Source: Cyanobacteria bacterium HKST-UBA02 (GTDB lineage: Bacteria > Cyanobacteriota > Vampirovibrionia > Obscuribacterales > Obscuribacteraceae). Taken from it: a stretch of 13,337 nt of DNA. Position numbers and translations under genes: made by a program. Under the pieces are notes generated by a model. The model searched no databases. It saw nothing but the letters and a program-made list of their open reading frames with translations, and was not told where the DNA came from. Position 1 is the first letter of the stretch. Every line of letters starts with the position of its first letter. Shown in pieces: positions 1 to 7,257 of this stretch. Where the stretch lies: contig JAGQHH010000172.1 in NCBI GenBank assembly GCA_020431945.1, positions 1-13,337 on the forward strand, given 5' to 3'.

Positions 1-93
1 GCTAATCTTGTCGGGGAATTGCATGGTGTTACTCCCGGTCTAGAAGGCTTCATCAAGAATAGTGGCATGCTTGACAATTGTTTTGTTTGTTAA
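1..93 (+). CDS. 3' end of an unidentified + strand gene (partial)
   Basis: Frame 1 is open from the first base to a TAA at 91-93, giving 30 residues that end in LDNCFVC. The other two forward frames hit stops early (TAA at 3-5 in frame 3, TAG at 40-42 in frame 2), so frame 1 is the only one that could carry a gene tail. The stop lies 16 bases from the stop of the convergent O-acyltransferase gene, which matches the tight tail-to-tail packing seen elsewhere in the window. The fragment is too short to recognise a family. It could also be a chance open frame, since 30 codons is weak evidence. Confidence 0.4.
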   Translation, partial: ANLVGELHGVTPGLEGFIKNSGMLDNCFVC

Positions 94-109
94 GCTCGAT
101 TTCAGAATT

Positions 110-1567
110 CTAGAACTGGAAGTAGATAAAGGGTTGCGAGGTGTCGGGCAGGAAAATCACCATCAGGAGAATGAGCAGAGAACAGAAGGCCGCTCGCAGA
201 GCCGGCGATGATTTCTTGAAATAGCTCGACTCGTTCAGTTTGCTTACCGGAATATTGAGGATCAGGAGCACCGCTACCATGGTGATCAGAGCCGGCACCA
301 CCAGCGGCAGATCGGGCTTGAGCATCAGGAAAGAGCCGGCTTCGATAGGCGAGTAGAAGGGTCTGAGAAGAACCATTCGTTTGACGATTCCGAAGGCCTG
401 ACCGATGTTTTCCACCCGGAAGAAAATCCAGCCTATGCAGACCACATGGAAAGTTAGTATGACGGCAAAATAATGCCAGAGCTTGGATGCGAAAAAGCCT
501 TTCAGGGCGGTTATCTTCTCAGCCAGAAGGCTGAACTCTTTGTGAACGATCAGAGCCATGCCCTGATAAATTCCCCAGACCACGAAATTCCAGGACGCGC
601 CGTGCCAGAGACCTCCCAGGGCCATGGTCAGGAAGAGATTGCGGTGGGTCAGCCAGCGACCGCCCCGGGAGCCGCCCAGGGGAATGAACAGGTAGTCCCT
701 GAGCCAGGTGGACAGGCTGATATGCCAGCGGTGCCAGAAGTCGGCGACGTTGCGGGCGATATAAGGCATGTTGAAATTGATCGGGATCTTGTAACCGAAG
801 AGCATTGCCGAGCCCCGGGCTATATCGGTGTAGCCGGAGAAGTCGAAATAGATCTGGAAAGCGAAAGCATAGGCGAAAAACCAGAGCTCGGGGGCGCCAT
901 AGGAATAAGGATCGGCAAGCCCCATCTGGACGAAGACAGCCAGATTGTCGGCGAGCAACACTTTTTTGGCCAGACCCAGCACTATAAGAGGAATGCCGTT
1001 GTCCACCATGGATAGCTTGAAGCGCTTGTCGGCATCGGCTTGCATCTGCGCTTCGAAGTCCGGATAGCGTTTTATCGGTCCGGCAATTTGAGTCGGGAAG
1101 AAGGCGGCAAACAAAGCGAAGAGGACGAAAGAGTCTATGGGTTTGCGGCCCCGGTGGATCTCGAAAAGATAATGAATGAACTCGAAAGTGAAAAACGAGA
1201 TGGCCAGAGGCAGGATGATGTTCAGGCTCCAGTCGGGCTGGTTGCCGGTGAGCCAGCCGACCATGGAAGCGGTGCTCTTGCCGAAGAAATTGGCGTATTT
1301 GAAGATGCCCAGGCAGAGAAGATTGATGGCTATGCCGCTGGAAAAGATCAGCTTGCGATGGTTCTCTGCCCGATATAGCCAGCGTCCCCAGAAGAAATTG
1401 AGCACCGTCATGGAGACGATCAGGATGAGAAATGCCGGAATCCAGCACATGTAGAAGTACCAGCTAGCCGCAAGCAGCATGGGCAGCCGGAATCTATGAG
1501 GGAGCAACCAGTAGAGAAGGACTACCGTGGGCAGGAAGATCAGGTACTGGAGGCTGGAAAATAACAT
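110..1567 (-). CDS. MBOAT family membrane O-acyltransferase (AlgI-like)
   Basis: This 485-residue polytopic membrane protein fits the AlgI/DltB/PatA type of membrane-bound O-acyltransferase, which moves an acyl (often acetyl) group across the inner membrane for transfer to an extracytoplasmic polymer. The N-terminus (MLFSSLQYLIFLPTVVLLYW) is the characteristic family start, and the length is typical. The signature WHRWHISLSTWLRDYLFIPL spans about residues 278-297. The motif LGGLWHGASWNF at about 318-328 carries the family's invariant His (H322 here). Hydrophobic segments run along the whole chain. The ATG at 1567 is fixed by the conserved N-terminus, although no strong Shine-Dalgarno sequence precedes it. 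The gene is divergent from an SGNH/GDSL-like membrane protein across 191 bp, the usual partner type for bacterial MBOAT acylation systems. The family is certain; the acceptor (exopolysaccharide, cell-wall polymer or other) cannot be told from sequence. Confidence 0.95.
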   Translation of the reverse strand: MLFSSLQYLIFLPTVVLLYWLLPHRFRLPMLLAASWYFYMCWIPAFLILIVSMTVLNFFWGRWLYRAENHRKLIFSSGIAINLLCLGIFKYANFFGKSTASMVGWLTGNQPDWSLNIILPLAISFFTFEFIHYLFEIHRGRKPIDSFVLFALFAAFFPTQIAGPIKRYPDFEAQMQADADKRFKLSMVDNGIPLIVLGLAKKVLLADNLAVFVQMGLADPYSYGAPELWFFAYAFAFQIYFDFSGYTDIARGSAMLFGYKIPINFNMPYIARNVADFWHRWHISLSTWLRDYLFIPLGGSRGGRWLTHRNLFLTMALGGLWHGASWNFVVWGIYQGMALIVHKEFSLLAEKITALKGFFASKLWHYFAVILTFHVVCIGWIFFRVENIGQAFGIVKRMVLLRPFYSPIEAGSFLMLKPDLPLVVPALITMVAVLLILNIPVSKLNESSYFKKSSPALRAAFCSLLILLMVIFLPDTSQPFIYFQF

Positions 1568-1758
1568 TGTCAGGTGATACTAACACGATCCCTCTGATCA
1601 CTCGGGGCTCTATGACTTGACAAATCTTTAACCCGAACTAATGGCGGAGCTGAGCCCTTTCAGGTACTGCTGTGAGGGGATCGGGGCCACTCCTGAGAGA
1701 CCTTCAAGGATTGAGACTCTCCTTTTTGATATCTTTGCAAGCTGGATCGAGGATAGAA
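1568..1758. promoter_or_regulatory. Divergent intergenic region between MBOAT and SGNH genes
   Basis: These 191 bases separate two genes transcribed away from each other and should hold both promoters. A perfect TTGACA lies at 1617-1622 on the + strand, but no convincing -10 box sits at 16-18 bases from it. I therefore mark the region rather than a defined promoter. TGATCA at 1595-1600 is a short palindrome without further support as an operator. Confidence 0.3.
1749..1753 (+). promoter_or_regulatory. Shine-Dalgarno GAGGA fixing the SGNH gene start
   Basis: GAGGA lies 5 bases before the ATG at 1759. The reading frame stays open further upstream to 1672, but those 29 extra codons would precede the cytoplasmic N-terminus without any obvious purpose. 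The spacing makes 1759 the best start. Confidence 0.6.
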
Positions 1759-3039
1759 ATGGGCGCCAGTAAAAGCACCATCGAACGGGTCGAGATACCG
1801 GCTGGACAGGCTCCGCCGGAAACGTCCACTCAAAAGACCGGAGACAATTCCGCTCTGACCGGGCTGGCCTGGCTTCTGGCGTTTCTAATCGGTCTCAATT
1901 TCCTGGTCCTCAGTATCGATCCCCTCCAGGTGGTGCCCGAGGACGAGACGCCCCCGCTGCAGCTGGCCAAGACGAGCATCGCCTTCAAGATGAAAGAGCT
2001 CGCCTCTGCCGACCGGGGACCCGATATTCTTCTTCTCGGCTCTTCCCTGCCGATGTACGCTTTCTACGAATCCGAGAACGGGGGCTTTTATGATCAGTCT
2101 CTGATGAAGCGTATGCAGATCCAGGGAGTCAGCCCCCTGAGAGGCTATACCGGGGCCCACCGTTTCGAGAAAGAGCTTGCCCGGGCTACCGGTCATGAGG
2201 TCCGGGTCTTCAATTTTTCCATTCCTGCCGCCATGGTCTCGGATATGCATCTGGTGCTCAATCGCAGCCTGGAAGCCGGACACAAGCCCGCCCGGGTAGT
2301 TATCGCCGCCGGTCTGAGAGATTTCGTCGACCGGGTCAATCCGCCTCTCGGGGCTACACCGACATTTCTTGAGCTCAGTGACGCCCGCTATCTCGGTGCC
2401 AACTGGGGACTGCTTGCCGACAATGCAAAAGCCGACGATTTGAGCAATCTCGTCGAGTCTGCCCTCTTTCCCGTCTGGCGCTACCGTGGAGAACTCAAGC
2501 TGGCTGCCGATCACTATATGAGCCTGCTCTTCAAGCGCCCTACAGCTCACAAGCTCGATGTGATCAATTTCGAGAAGAAACAGGCAGAGTCTTCGAATAA
2601 TCCGGCGGCAACTGAGTCGGAGAAAACTGTGCCGGAAAAAACTGTATCGGAGAAACTTTTACCGGCGGAAACTGCTCAACCCCCTGCTGCAGTGGTGCTC
2701 GATGAGCTCGATTACAGGCAACGATACAACCCGCCGGACATGAGTCAACTCCGGTCCGAATTCGCGATGCTCGAGAGTATTCTGGAGATCTGCCGGAAAA
2801 AAGGAATTGCCGTGACCCTGGTGAATATGCCGGTGAGCCGCGGCCATCGACTCCTGAGCGAGGCTTCGCTGCGCAACGAATATCTCGGTCGCCTGGAGGC
2901 GGTCAGTACCAGATACGGTGCTGACTTGATCGACTACGAATTAAGCTCTCAATTTAAAGATACGGACTTTCGCGACACTGTCCACCTGGACACAGGCGGA
3001 TCCTTGAAGCTGGTGGCGGACCTGGCCGACCGGCTTTAG
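1759..3039 (+). CDS. Membrane-anchored SGNH/GDSL-like protein, likely acylation partner of the MBOAT
   Basis: From the ATG at 1759 the protein has 426 residues. A short polar N-terminus is followed by one membrane helix at about 34-53, so the rest should be extracytoplasmic. LLLGSS at 91-96 looks like SGNH block I, with Ser in place of the usual Asp of GDS. GLRDF at 185-189 sits where block III would fall. DTVH at 406-409 matches the block V Asp-x-x-His catalytic pair near the C-terminus. Between them is a low-complexity linker at about 275-310 built from a 15-bp tandem repeat. SGNH-like proteins of the AlgJ/AlgX type work with MBOAT proteins to place acetyl groups on extracellular polymers, and the divergent MBOAT gene supports that role. 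The 3' end overlaps the convergent downstream gene by 4 bases. The fold is a motif-level call; the substrate is unknown. Confidence 0.75.
   Translation: MGASKSTIERVEIPAGQAPPETSTQKTGDNSALTGLAWLLAFLIGLNFLVLSIDPLQVVPEDETPPLQLAKTSIAFKMKELASADRGPDILLLGSSLPMYAFYESENGGFYDQSLMKRMQIQGVSPLRGYTGAHRFEKELARATGHEVRVFNFSIPAAMVSDMHLVLNRSLEAGHKPARVVIAAGLRDFVDRVNPPLGATPTFLELSDARYLGANWGLLADNAKADDLSNLVESALFPVWRYRGELKLAADHYMSLLFKRPTAHKLDVINFEKKQAESSNNPAATESEKTVPEKTVSEKLLPAETAQPPAAVVLDELDYRQRYNPPDMSQLRSEFAMLESILEICRKKGIAVTLVNMPVSRGHRLLSEASLRNEYLGRLEAVSTRYGADLIDYELSSQFKDTDFRDTVHLDTGGSLKLVADLADRL
2602..2676 (+). repeat. Five tandem degenerate 15-bp repeats inside the SGNH-like gene
   Basis: Five units start at 2602, 2617, 2632, 2647 and 2662. 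They alternate CCGG- and TCGG-initial forms around a core near yCGGmgrAAACTGtn. Because the unit is 15 bp, each encodes five residues in frame: PAATE, SEKTV, PEKTV, SEKLL and PAETA. The result is a charged, proline-spaced linker in the extracytoplasmic part of the protein. Copy number could vary between strains without breaking the frame. Confidence 0.8.
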
Positions 3040-3653
3040 ACTCTTATACCTTCGCCGGTCCAGCGCTCCAGATTCTGCTGGCAGACCTCGATCCAGTCCT
3101 TGAACTCGCTCTCGTATCTTTCCTGCATAATCCCGCCCAGCTCTTCGACCCGGCTCATTGCTTTTTCATAGGCCTGGCGGATACTGTCGCCGGCGGGCTC
3201 GAAATTGCTCGACTCGAGCTCTTCGGCGTCGAATTGAGCATCCCATGGATGGAAGACCAGGTTGTATTGCGGGTTCTCGTCCTCGTCTTCCAATTCGGGA
3301 AGGTCGTCTTCGTCGTCGCTGTCGCGTCCGCCGAATCCCGGTACTAGAGAACGCACCGAGGTCCAGGCCATTGTGCCGTTCTTGCCGAAGCGCACCACCA
3401 CCAGTCCCGGTGGCCATTCAATGCACCAGTAGACATCGTCATTATCGAGAATATAGCTGAATCTCGCCATGGAGTGCAGGATCACTGCCGGACCCGTCAT
3501 ATAGTCTTCTTCGCTGAGCGGCTTCAGATTCTCGATAACTTTCTTGAAGTACTTCGCATCGGCAGCGGGGACCTCGGCAGCGTACATTGCCGATTGATCG
3601 CTTTCCGGCTCGTCGTCGTATTCATCTGCCTGTACGAAAATTATGTACTTCAT
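3036..3653 (-). CDS. Small acidic protein of unknown function
   Basis: The product is a 205-residue soluble protein beginning MKYIIFVQADEYDDE. I do not recognise the family. No signal peptide or membrane helix is seen. A strongly acidic stretch lies at about residues 113-128 (DSDDEDDLPELEDEDE), and the N-terminal region is acidic as well. A hydrophobic and aromatic core at about 50-95 (including YWCIEWPPGLVVVRFG) looks like a folded beta-rich domain. The ATG at 3653 is preferred over an upstream in-frame GTG at 3731, because the latter lies inside the preceding gene and would add an uncharacteristic N-terminus. The gene starts 43 bases after the DDAH-family gene on the same strand, so the two are probably co-transcribed. 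Its stop overlaps the stop of the convergent SGNH gene. Confidence 0.75.
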   Translation of the reverse strand: MKYIIFVQADEYDDEPESDQSAMYAAEVPAADAKYFKKVIENLKPLSEEDYMTGPAVILHSMARFSYILDNDDVYWCIEWPPGLVVVRFGKNGTMAWTSVRSLVPGFGGRDSDDEDDLPELEDEDENPQYNLVFHPWDAQFDAEELESSNFEPAGDSIRQAYEKAMSRVEELGGIMQERYESEFKDWIEVCQQNLERWTGEGIRV

Positions 3654-3696
3654 ATTTGCTGGTTCAATCCCCGTGGAGTCGGCAGAGTATATCACC

Positions 3697-4470
3697 TTAG
3701 CTGGACAGAAGCGACAGGCAGGTGAGAGCACCGTCCATCTTCTGAAACTCGGTGGTGTTAAGGGCGATGACTTTCAGTCCCTCCTTCTCGACGATGTTTC
3801 TCGTCTGCGGAAAGCCGTCGGCGATGATCACCGTGCCGTTAAGGGAGAGGCAGTTGGCAGCGTATTCTTCTGAGTCCGGGACGATGAGCTTCCTGGCTAT
3901 TGCTCTAAAGGCTTCATGGTCGGCATACTCTTTTATACAGAGGATGGAATCGTCGTCGAGACCGGTGACACCGCTTTTCAAATGAAGGAAGCGCCTGACT
4001 TCTATGAGAGTGACAGCCATGCCGTGCTGTTCCAGTATCGATTGCAGTTGCCTTGCGCCTTCCTTGTTGGTGCGCTCGGTGACGCCTATGAAGAATCGCT
4101 TGCCGACTCGCAGAACATCACCCCCGTCCAGAGTGCCGGGCTCGTCGATGGTGCTTATGGCGAATCGCTCCTCCAGCTCGCTCCTGACTGCTCCGGTCTC
4201 GCCGACGCGGGCAGGGTGTCCGGGACTGGTGATTACCGCCAGGTCGTCTAGAACAATAGCGGTATCTTCGACGAAGCAGCCGTCCGGGTAAGCGGGGTCG
4301 GCTTCCAGCACGGAAAGGGATAGACCGAGAGATGCCAGGGTATCGCAATAGGCTTCGTGCTGGAGCATTGCTTTCTGAGCGTTCGCCAGCCCGAGATTGC
4401 CATGGGTGAGACCGGCGGCAAAATTGCTTCCGGGCTTGCGGACGAGAGCTGACTTGTATTCTGGAGACAT
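3697..4470 (-). CDS. ddaH: Dimethylarginine dimethylaminohydrolase (DDAH) family amidinohydrolase
   Basis: This 257-residue cytoplasmic enzyme belongs to the DDAH branch of the guanidino-modifying (arginine deiminase) superfamily. DDAH hydrolyses methylated arginines to citrulline and a methylamine. The sequence shows PDGCFVEDTAIV at 62-73, with the substrate-binding Asp63, Glu68 and Asp69. TLDGGDVLRVG at 113-123 is followed by RTN at 133-135. The active-site His is H163 (FLHLKSG), and the nucleophile is Cys251 in MDGALTC near the C-terminus. The TLDGGDV and RTN wording is close to that of animal DDAHs. The length matches the family. The start at 4470 agrees with the family N-terminus (KSALVRKPG), even though the frame stays open further upstream. 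The gene leads an apparent two-gene operon with the acidic protein and diverges from the 202-residue gene. The true substrate could be another guanidino compound. Confidence 0.9.
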   Translation of the reverse strand: MSPEYKSALVRKPGSNFAAGLTHGNLGLANAQKAMLQHEAYCDTLASLGLSLSVLEADPAYPDGCFVEDTAIVLDDLAVITSPGHPARVGETGAVRSELEERFAISTIDEPGTLDGGDVLRVGKRFFIGVTERTNKEGARQLQSILEQHGMAVTLIEVRRFLHLKSGVTGLDDDSILCIKEYADHEAFRAIARKLIVPDSEEYAANCLSLNGTVIIADGFPQTRNIVEKEGLKVIALNTTEFQKMDGALTCLSLLSS

Positions 4471-4493
4471 GTGCTTTCGACTTGCGCTATACT
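4464..4493 (+). promoter_or_regulatory. Candidate promoter for the 202-residue gene, overlapping the ddaH start
   Basis: GAGACA at 4464-4469 (4 of 6 to TTGACA) and TATACT at 4488-4493 (5 of 6 to TATAAT) are 18 bases apart. They would start RNA near 4500, leaving a short leader before the GTG at 4528. The -35 box overlaps the ddaH start codon on the other strand, so the two genes would share a very compact control region. Confidence 0.45.
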
Positions 4494-4519
4494 CCCTGAT
4501 TGTCTCAAGCTGGAGTCTC

Positions 4520-4525
4520 GAGGGA
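4520..4525 (+). promoter_or_regulatory. Shine-Dalgarno GAGGGA before the GTG start
   Basis: GAGGGA ends 2 bases before the GTG at 4528, which is close but usable. It supports this GTG over the earlier in-frame GTG at 4471, which would lie upstream of the proposed -10 box. Confidence 0.45.
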
Positions 4526-4527
4526 TC

Positions 4528-5136
4528 GTGGGTTTCTACAAAATTTATCTGCCGACATTCACGCGGAAGGAAGTCAACCGGGCTTTCGATCTTCTGAAAA
4601 AGGAGAAGCTCGAATGCGAGGCTGATCCTCATTTCAGCGCTGAATCCGGGCTTCCCTATGACCAGAAGATGCGAGTCTCTGTCAAGGCTCCCCGGCTCAA
4701 AGGATGGAAATACCAGGACGAGACCATTGTCACCGCTCTCAATATTCTGGCTCAACCTTTTCAGATCGACCAGGCGATGAAGGCCAGCCGCGGTGGCATC
4801 GGCGCGCTTTTCGGGATGAAGAGCAAAGATCCGTATTTTGTGGAGCTGGCCAGAGTTTTGAAGCAGGAGAAGGATCTGATGATTCCGGCCCGGCTCAGGC
4901 TGTGCAATGTCGAGCTGACGGTCATCGAGCATGAGACCGAATATGGTAGCACCATCCTCGCCCCAGTTTTTGCCGCTGCACTGGCACAGGCTAACCGGGG
5001 TCTTATCTTCGAGGGAGAGTTCTTCAAAGAGAGCAATGTCGTGAGAGAATTCTGGCCCATCGACGGAGATTTCGAAGATCTGAACGAGGAAGAGAAAGAC
5101 GGTCTCAAGCCGCGATTTTTCTCGGGCTGGAATTAG
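4528..5136 (+). CDS. Conserved-looking hypothetical protein, 202 residues
   Basis: I do not recognise this family. The protein begins MGFYKIYLPTFTRKEVNRAF from a GTG start and reads as a compact soluble alpha/beta protein. It has no signal peptide or membrane helix. Amphipathic helices alternate with hydrophobic strands (for example RLCNVELTVIEHE at about 142-154 and ANRGLIFEGEFF at about 172-183), and the tail is acidic (DGDFEDLNEEEKDG). The opposite strand stays open through the whole gene as an extension of ddaH. However, DDAH proteins do not carry such an extension, and the amino-acid composition here looks natural, so I take this strand as the coding one. It could be co-transcribed with the kinase gene 62 bases downstream, except that a stem-loop spans its stop codon. 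The exact start is uncertain. Confidence 0.7.
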   Translation: MGFYKIYLPTFTRKEVNRAFDLLKKEKLECEADPHFSAESGLPYDQKMRVSVKAPRLKGWKYQDETIVTALNILAQPFQIDQAMKASRGGIGALFGMKSKDPYFVELARVLKQEKDLMIPARLRLCNVELTVIEHETEYGSTILAPVFAAALAQANRGLIFEGEFFKESNVVREFWPIDGDFEDLNEEEKDGLKPRFFSGWN

Positions 5137-5159
5137 ATCTCGCCAGTTTTTCCCGAGAA
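5119..5159 (+). other. Stem-loop spanning the stop codon of the 202-residue gene
   Basis: TTCTCGGG at 5119-5126 pairs perfectly with CCCGAGAA at 5152-5159. Inside it, CTGG (5127-5130) pairs with CCAG (5143-5146), leaving a five-T bulge on the 3' side. The hairpin encloses the TAG at 5134-5136. No T-run follows it, so it is not a textbook intrinsic terminator. It could attenuate or stabilise the RNA between this gene and the kinase gene. Confidence 0.4.
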
Positions 5160-5198
5160 TGTGGAAAATAGAAATAACACCTGTAGTCACCCCGGATC

Positions 5199-7256
5199 AT
5201 GGTTCATCTAAGCGAAGACTCCGTAACAGACCTTCCGTCGTTCGGCTCCCGATATCGGCTCGAGTCCAAGATTGGCGCCGGCGGGATGGGCTCGGTCTTT
5301 CGCGGCTGGGATCAGGTGCTTCAAAAGCCGGTGGCCATCAAGATGCTTCTCGATGATTTCGCCGCCGAAGCGATTATAAGGTTTCACCAGGAGGCGAAAA
5401 CAGCCGCCAAGCTCGGTCATCCCAATATCCTCAACGTTCTCGATTTCGGTCAGACCTCCCGGGGCGAGCTTTATCTGGTCATGGATCTTCTCGAGGGGGA
5501 GAGCCTGACGGACCTGGGCAAGCGCTGCAGCCAGGTTCCTCCCGAGATCGCCATTCCGATTTTCATCCAGATTTGTGCAGGCCTCCAGCATGCCCATTCT
5601 CACGATATCCTCCACCGGGACATCAAACCGTCCAATATCATGCTGGTCCGGGGCGACCAGGGAGAGACCCTGGTCAAGATAGTCGATTTCGGTCTGGCCA
5701 AGGTCCGCAACGAGGACCAGCAGCTCACCACCACCGGCGTTCGGGTCGGCAGCCCGTTATATATGAGCCCGGAACAGTGTCAGGGACTCGAGGTGGACGT
5801 GCGTTCGGATCTCTACTCCCTGGGTTGCTTGATGTACAAGGTCCTGTCCGGGACGACGCCTTTCCGGTCCGAGACCCTGCTCGAGACCATCAACAAGCAT
5901 ATCGGGGAGATTCCACCGCACTTGAGCGAGGTCATGGAGGAGGACTTTCCTGAAGCTCTAGCCGACCTGGTCATGAGGCTTCTCGAAAAGGACCCGGAGC
6001 ATCGCTATCAGAGCGCTGCTGAAGTGAGCGAAGAACTGACTGCCATCAACCAGGCATACTTCGATCGACTTCGGGAGGAGGCGGCAGCCAGGAACGAGTC
6101 TATGGAAGTTCCGGTGGAGGCAGCTGCTCATCTGGGGCTGCTGAGCCTCAAATCGGGCCGAACAAGAATGCTCGGTATCGGCGCATTGCTGGGTCTGGCG
6201 GCGATTGTCGGGTCGATCTTGATCTTTCAGGCCGTCAATCGCAACGAGAGCAAAGCAGTATCCATCAAGTCTCCGCCCATGGTTGTGCCTGTCGGCAATG
6301 ACTATCTGAATATGCCTGAGGACGTCGGATACTTCAACCATCGAAGTAATGAGAGCTGGTTTCAGGCTCTTGCCATATTTTCAGACAAAGACATGTCTTA
6401 TCTCAAGAAGGGACGCGGATTCGAGCGAGTTAGCCTCTCGGGCAGCAAGGTGACAGGCAGGGGATTCTCATACCTGCGGGATCTTTCCTTGAAAGGCCTC
6501 GATGTATCTCATACAGCAGTAGGTGACGAAGCTCTGGAAGAGGTTGTTAAGGGAGGTACGATCGAATCGCTTTTCCTCGATTCCAGTAAGGTGACCGATG
6601 CAGGGATTGCCAGTCTCGCAGATCAGAAAAGGTTGCGAGTTCTCAGCCTGCGATCGCTCGATATATCGGATGATGCCCTGGCGGTGCTGAAGGACCTTCC
6701 AGCGCTCACCTTTCTCAATGTAACCGGCTGCAAGAGGCTGACCGGTAGGGGACTGGATCACCTGACCGACTCGAAGAGCCTTCGAGTTGTCGTGGTGACC
6801 AAGTGCCCTGGAATCTCATCGGCGGATATCAGCGCTTTCCGCAAGGCTGACTCCAGATGCGAAGTCAAGACGGTTGATGGCTCCAAGGGTGAATTGGAGT
6901 CACTGTTTTACGCGAGACAGCGCTCGCAGATCATGAATGACTTCAATTACAATCAGTCCGGTGGTGAAAAGGTTCGGGAAATTCAGTTGTATCCGCGATT
7001 TGCCGAGCTCAAGGATGATCCTGAAATGGTGGAGTTCTTCAAGCACCCGGAAAATCTCACGAATATGAAAATCATTGCTGCGGTGAAGAATCCGAAGGTC
7101 AAGTCACTTCTTGAAGATCCGGTTTTTCAAAAGCAAATGAAAAAGCCCGAGACCATGCAATGGATCATGCGAAAGAAGAAAGACGGTACAAACTGGTGGG
7201 AAGAAGACGAGACCAAATTCGATACCACCATTCTTCTCGGTCCCGAGGGTCTTTAA
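5199..7256 (+). CDS. Membrane Ser/Thr protein kinase with LRR and DP-repeat (STI1-like) tail
   Basis: This 685-residue protein is a single-pass receptor-like kinase. The N-terminal Hanks-type kinase domain (about 17-282) has a full set of motifs: glycine loop GAGGMG at 26-31, Lys48 in VAIK, Glu65, HRDIKPSN at 139-146, DFG at 163-165 and MSPEQ at 189-193. Threonines at 177-179 in the activation loop are candidate autophosphorylation sites. One hydrophobic helix at about 324-345 puts the C-terminal half outside the cytoplasm. About six LRRs follow (roughly 408-550), of the class with SKVTDAGI-like turns. The last about 90 residues hold DP, HP, NP, DP and KP steps at 607-650 that resemble STI1/Hop DP modules. 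The ATG at 5199 has only a weak Shine-Dalgarno sequence. The stop is one base from that of a convergent paralogue. Signal and target are unknown; the domain calls rest on motifs. Confidence 0.92.
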   Translation: MVHLSEDSVTDLPSFGSRYRLESKIGAGGMGSVFRGWDQVLQKPVAIKMLLDDFAAEAIIRFHQEAKTAAKLGHPNILNVLDFGQTSRGELYLVMDLLEGESLTDLGKRCSQVPPEIAIPIFIQICAGLQHAHSHDILHRDIKPSNIMLVRGDQGETLVKIVDFGLAKVRNEDQQLTTTGVRVGSPLYMSPEQCQGLEVDVRSDLYSLGCLMYKVLSGTTPFRSETLLETINKHIGEIPPHLSEVMEEDFPEALADLVMRLLEKDPEHRYQSAAEVSEELTAINQAYFDRLREEAAARNESMEVPVEAAAHLGLLSLKSGRTRMLGIGALLGLAAIVGSILIFQAVNRNESKAVSIKSPPMVVPVGNDYLNMPEDVGYFNHRSNESWFQALAIFSDKDMSYLKKGRGFERVSLSGSKVTGRGFSYLRDLSLKGLDVSHTAVGDEALEEVVKGGTIESLFLDSSKVTDAGIASLADQKRLRVLSLRSLDISDDALAVLKDLPALTFLNVTGCKRLTGRGLDHLTDSKSLRVVVVTKCPGISSADISAFRKADSRCEVKTVDGSKGELESLFYARQRSQIMNDFNYNQSGGEKVREIQLYPRFAELKDDPEMVEFFKHPENLTNMKIIAAVKNPKVKSLLEDPVFQKQMKKPETMQWIMRKKKDGTNWWEEDETKFDTTILLGPEGL

Positions 7257-7257
7257 G

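Noticed and set aside
473..1454. Several open frames on the + strand and a second minus-strand frame inside the MBOAT gene
   Set aside because: All lie inside the unmistakable MBOAT reading frame and lack motifs or ribosome sites.
3654..3731. Upstream GTG start for the acidic protein
   Set aside because: It would overlap the end of ddaH by 35 bases and add a cysteine-rich stretch unlike the rest of the protein; the ATG at 3653 is simpler.
4471..5190. A 240-codon N-terminal extension of ddaH on the minus strand
   Set aside because: DDAH proteins begin at the Met encoded at 4470. The extension lies antisense to a more natural-looking + strand protein with its own promoter and ribosome site.
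6650..6657. GCGATCGC, the cyanobacterial HIP1 palindrome
   Set aside because: Only one copy was noticed in the window, which chance can explain; it does not support a cyanobacterial HIP1-rich genome.
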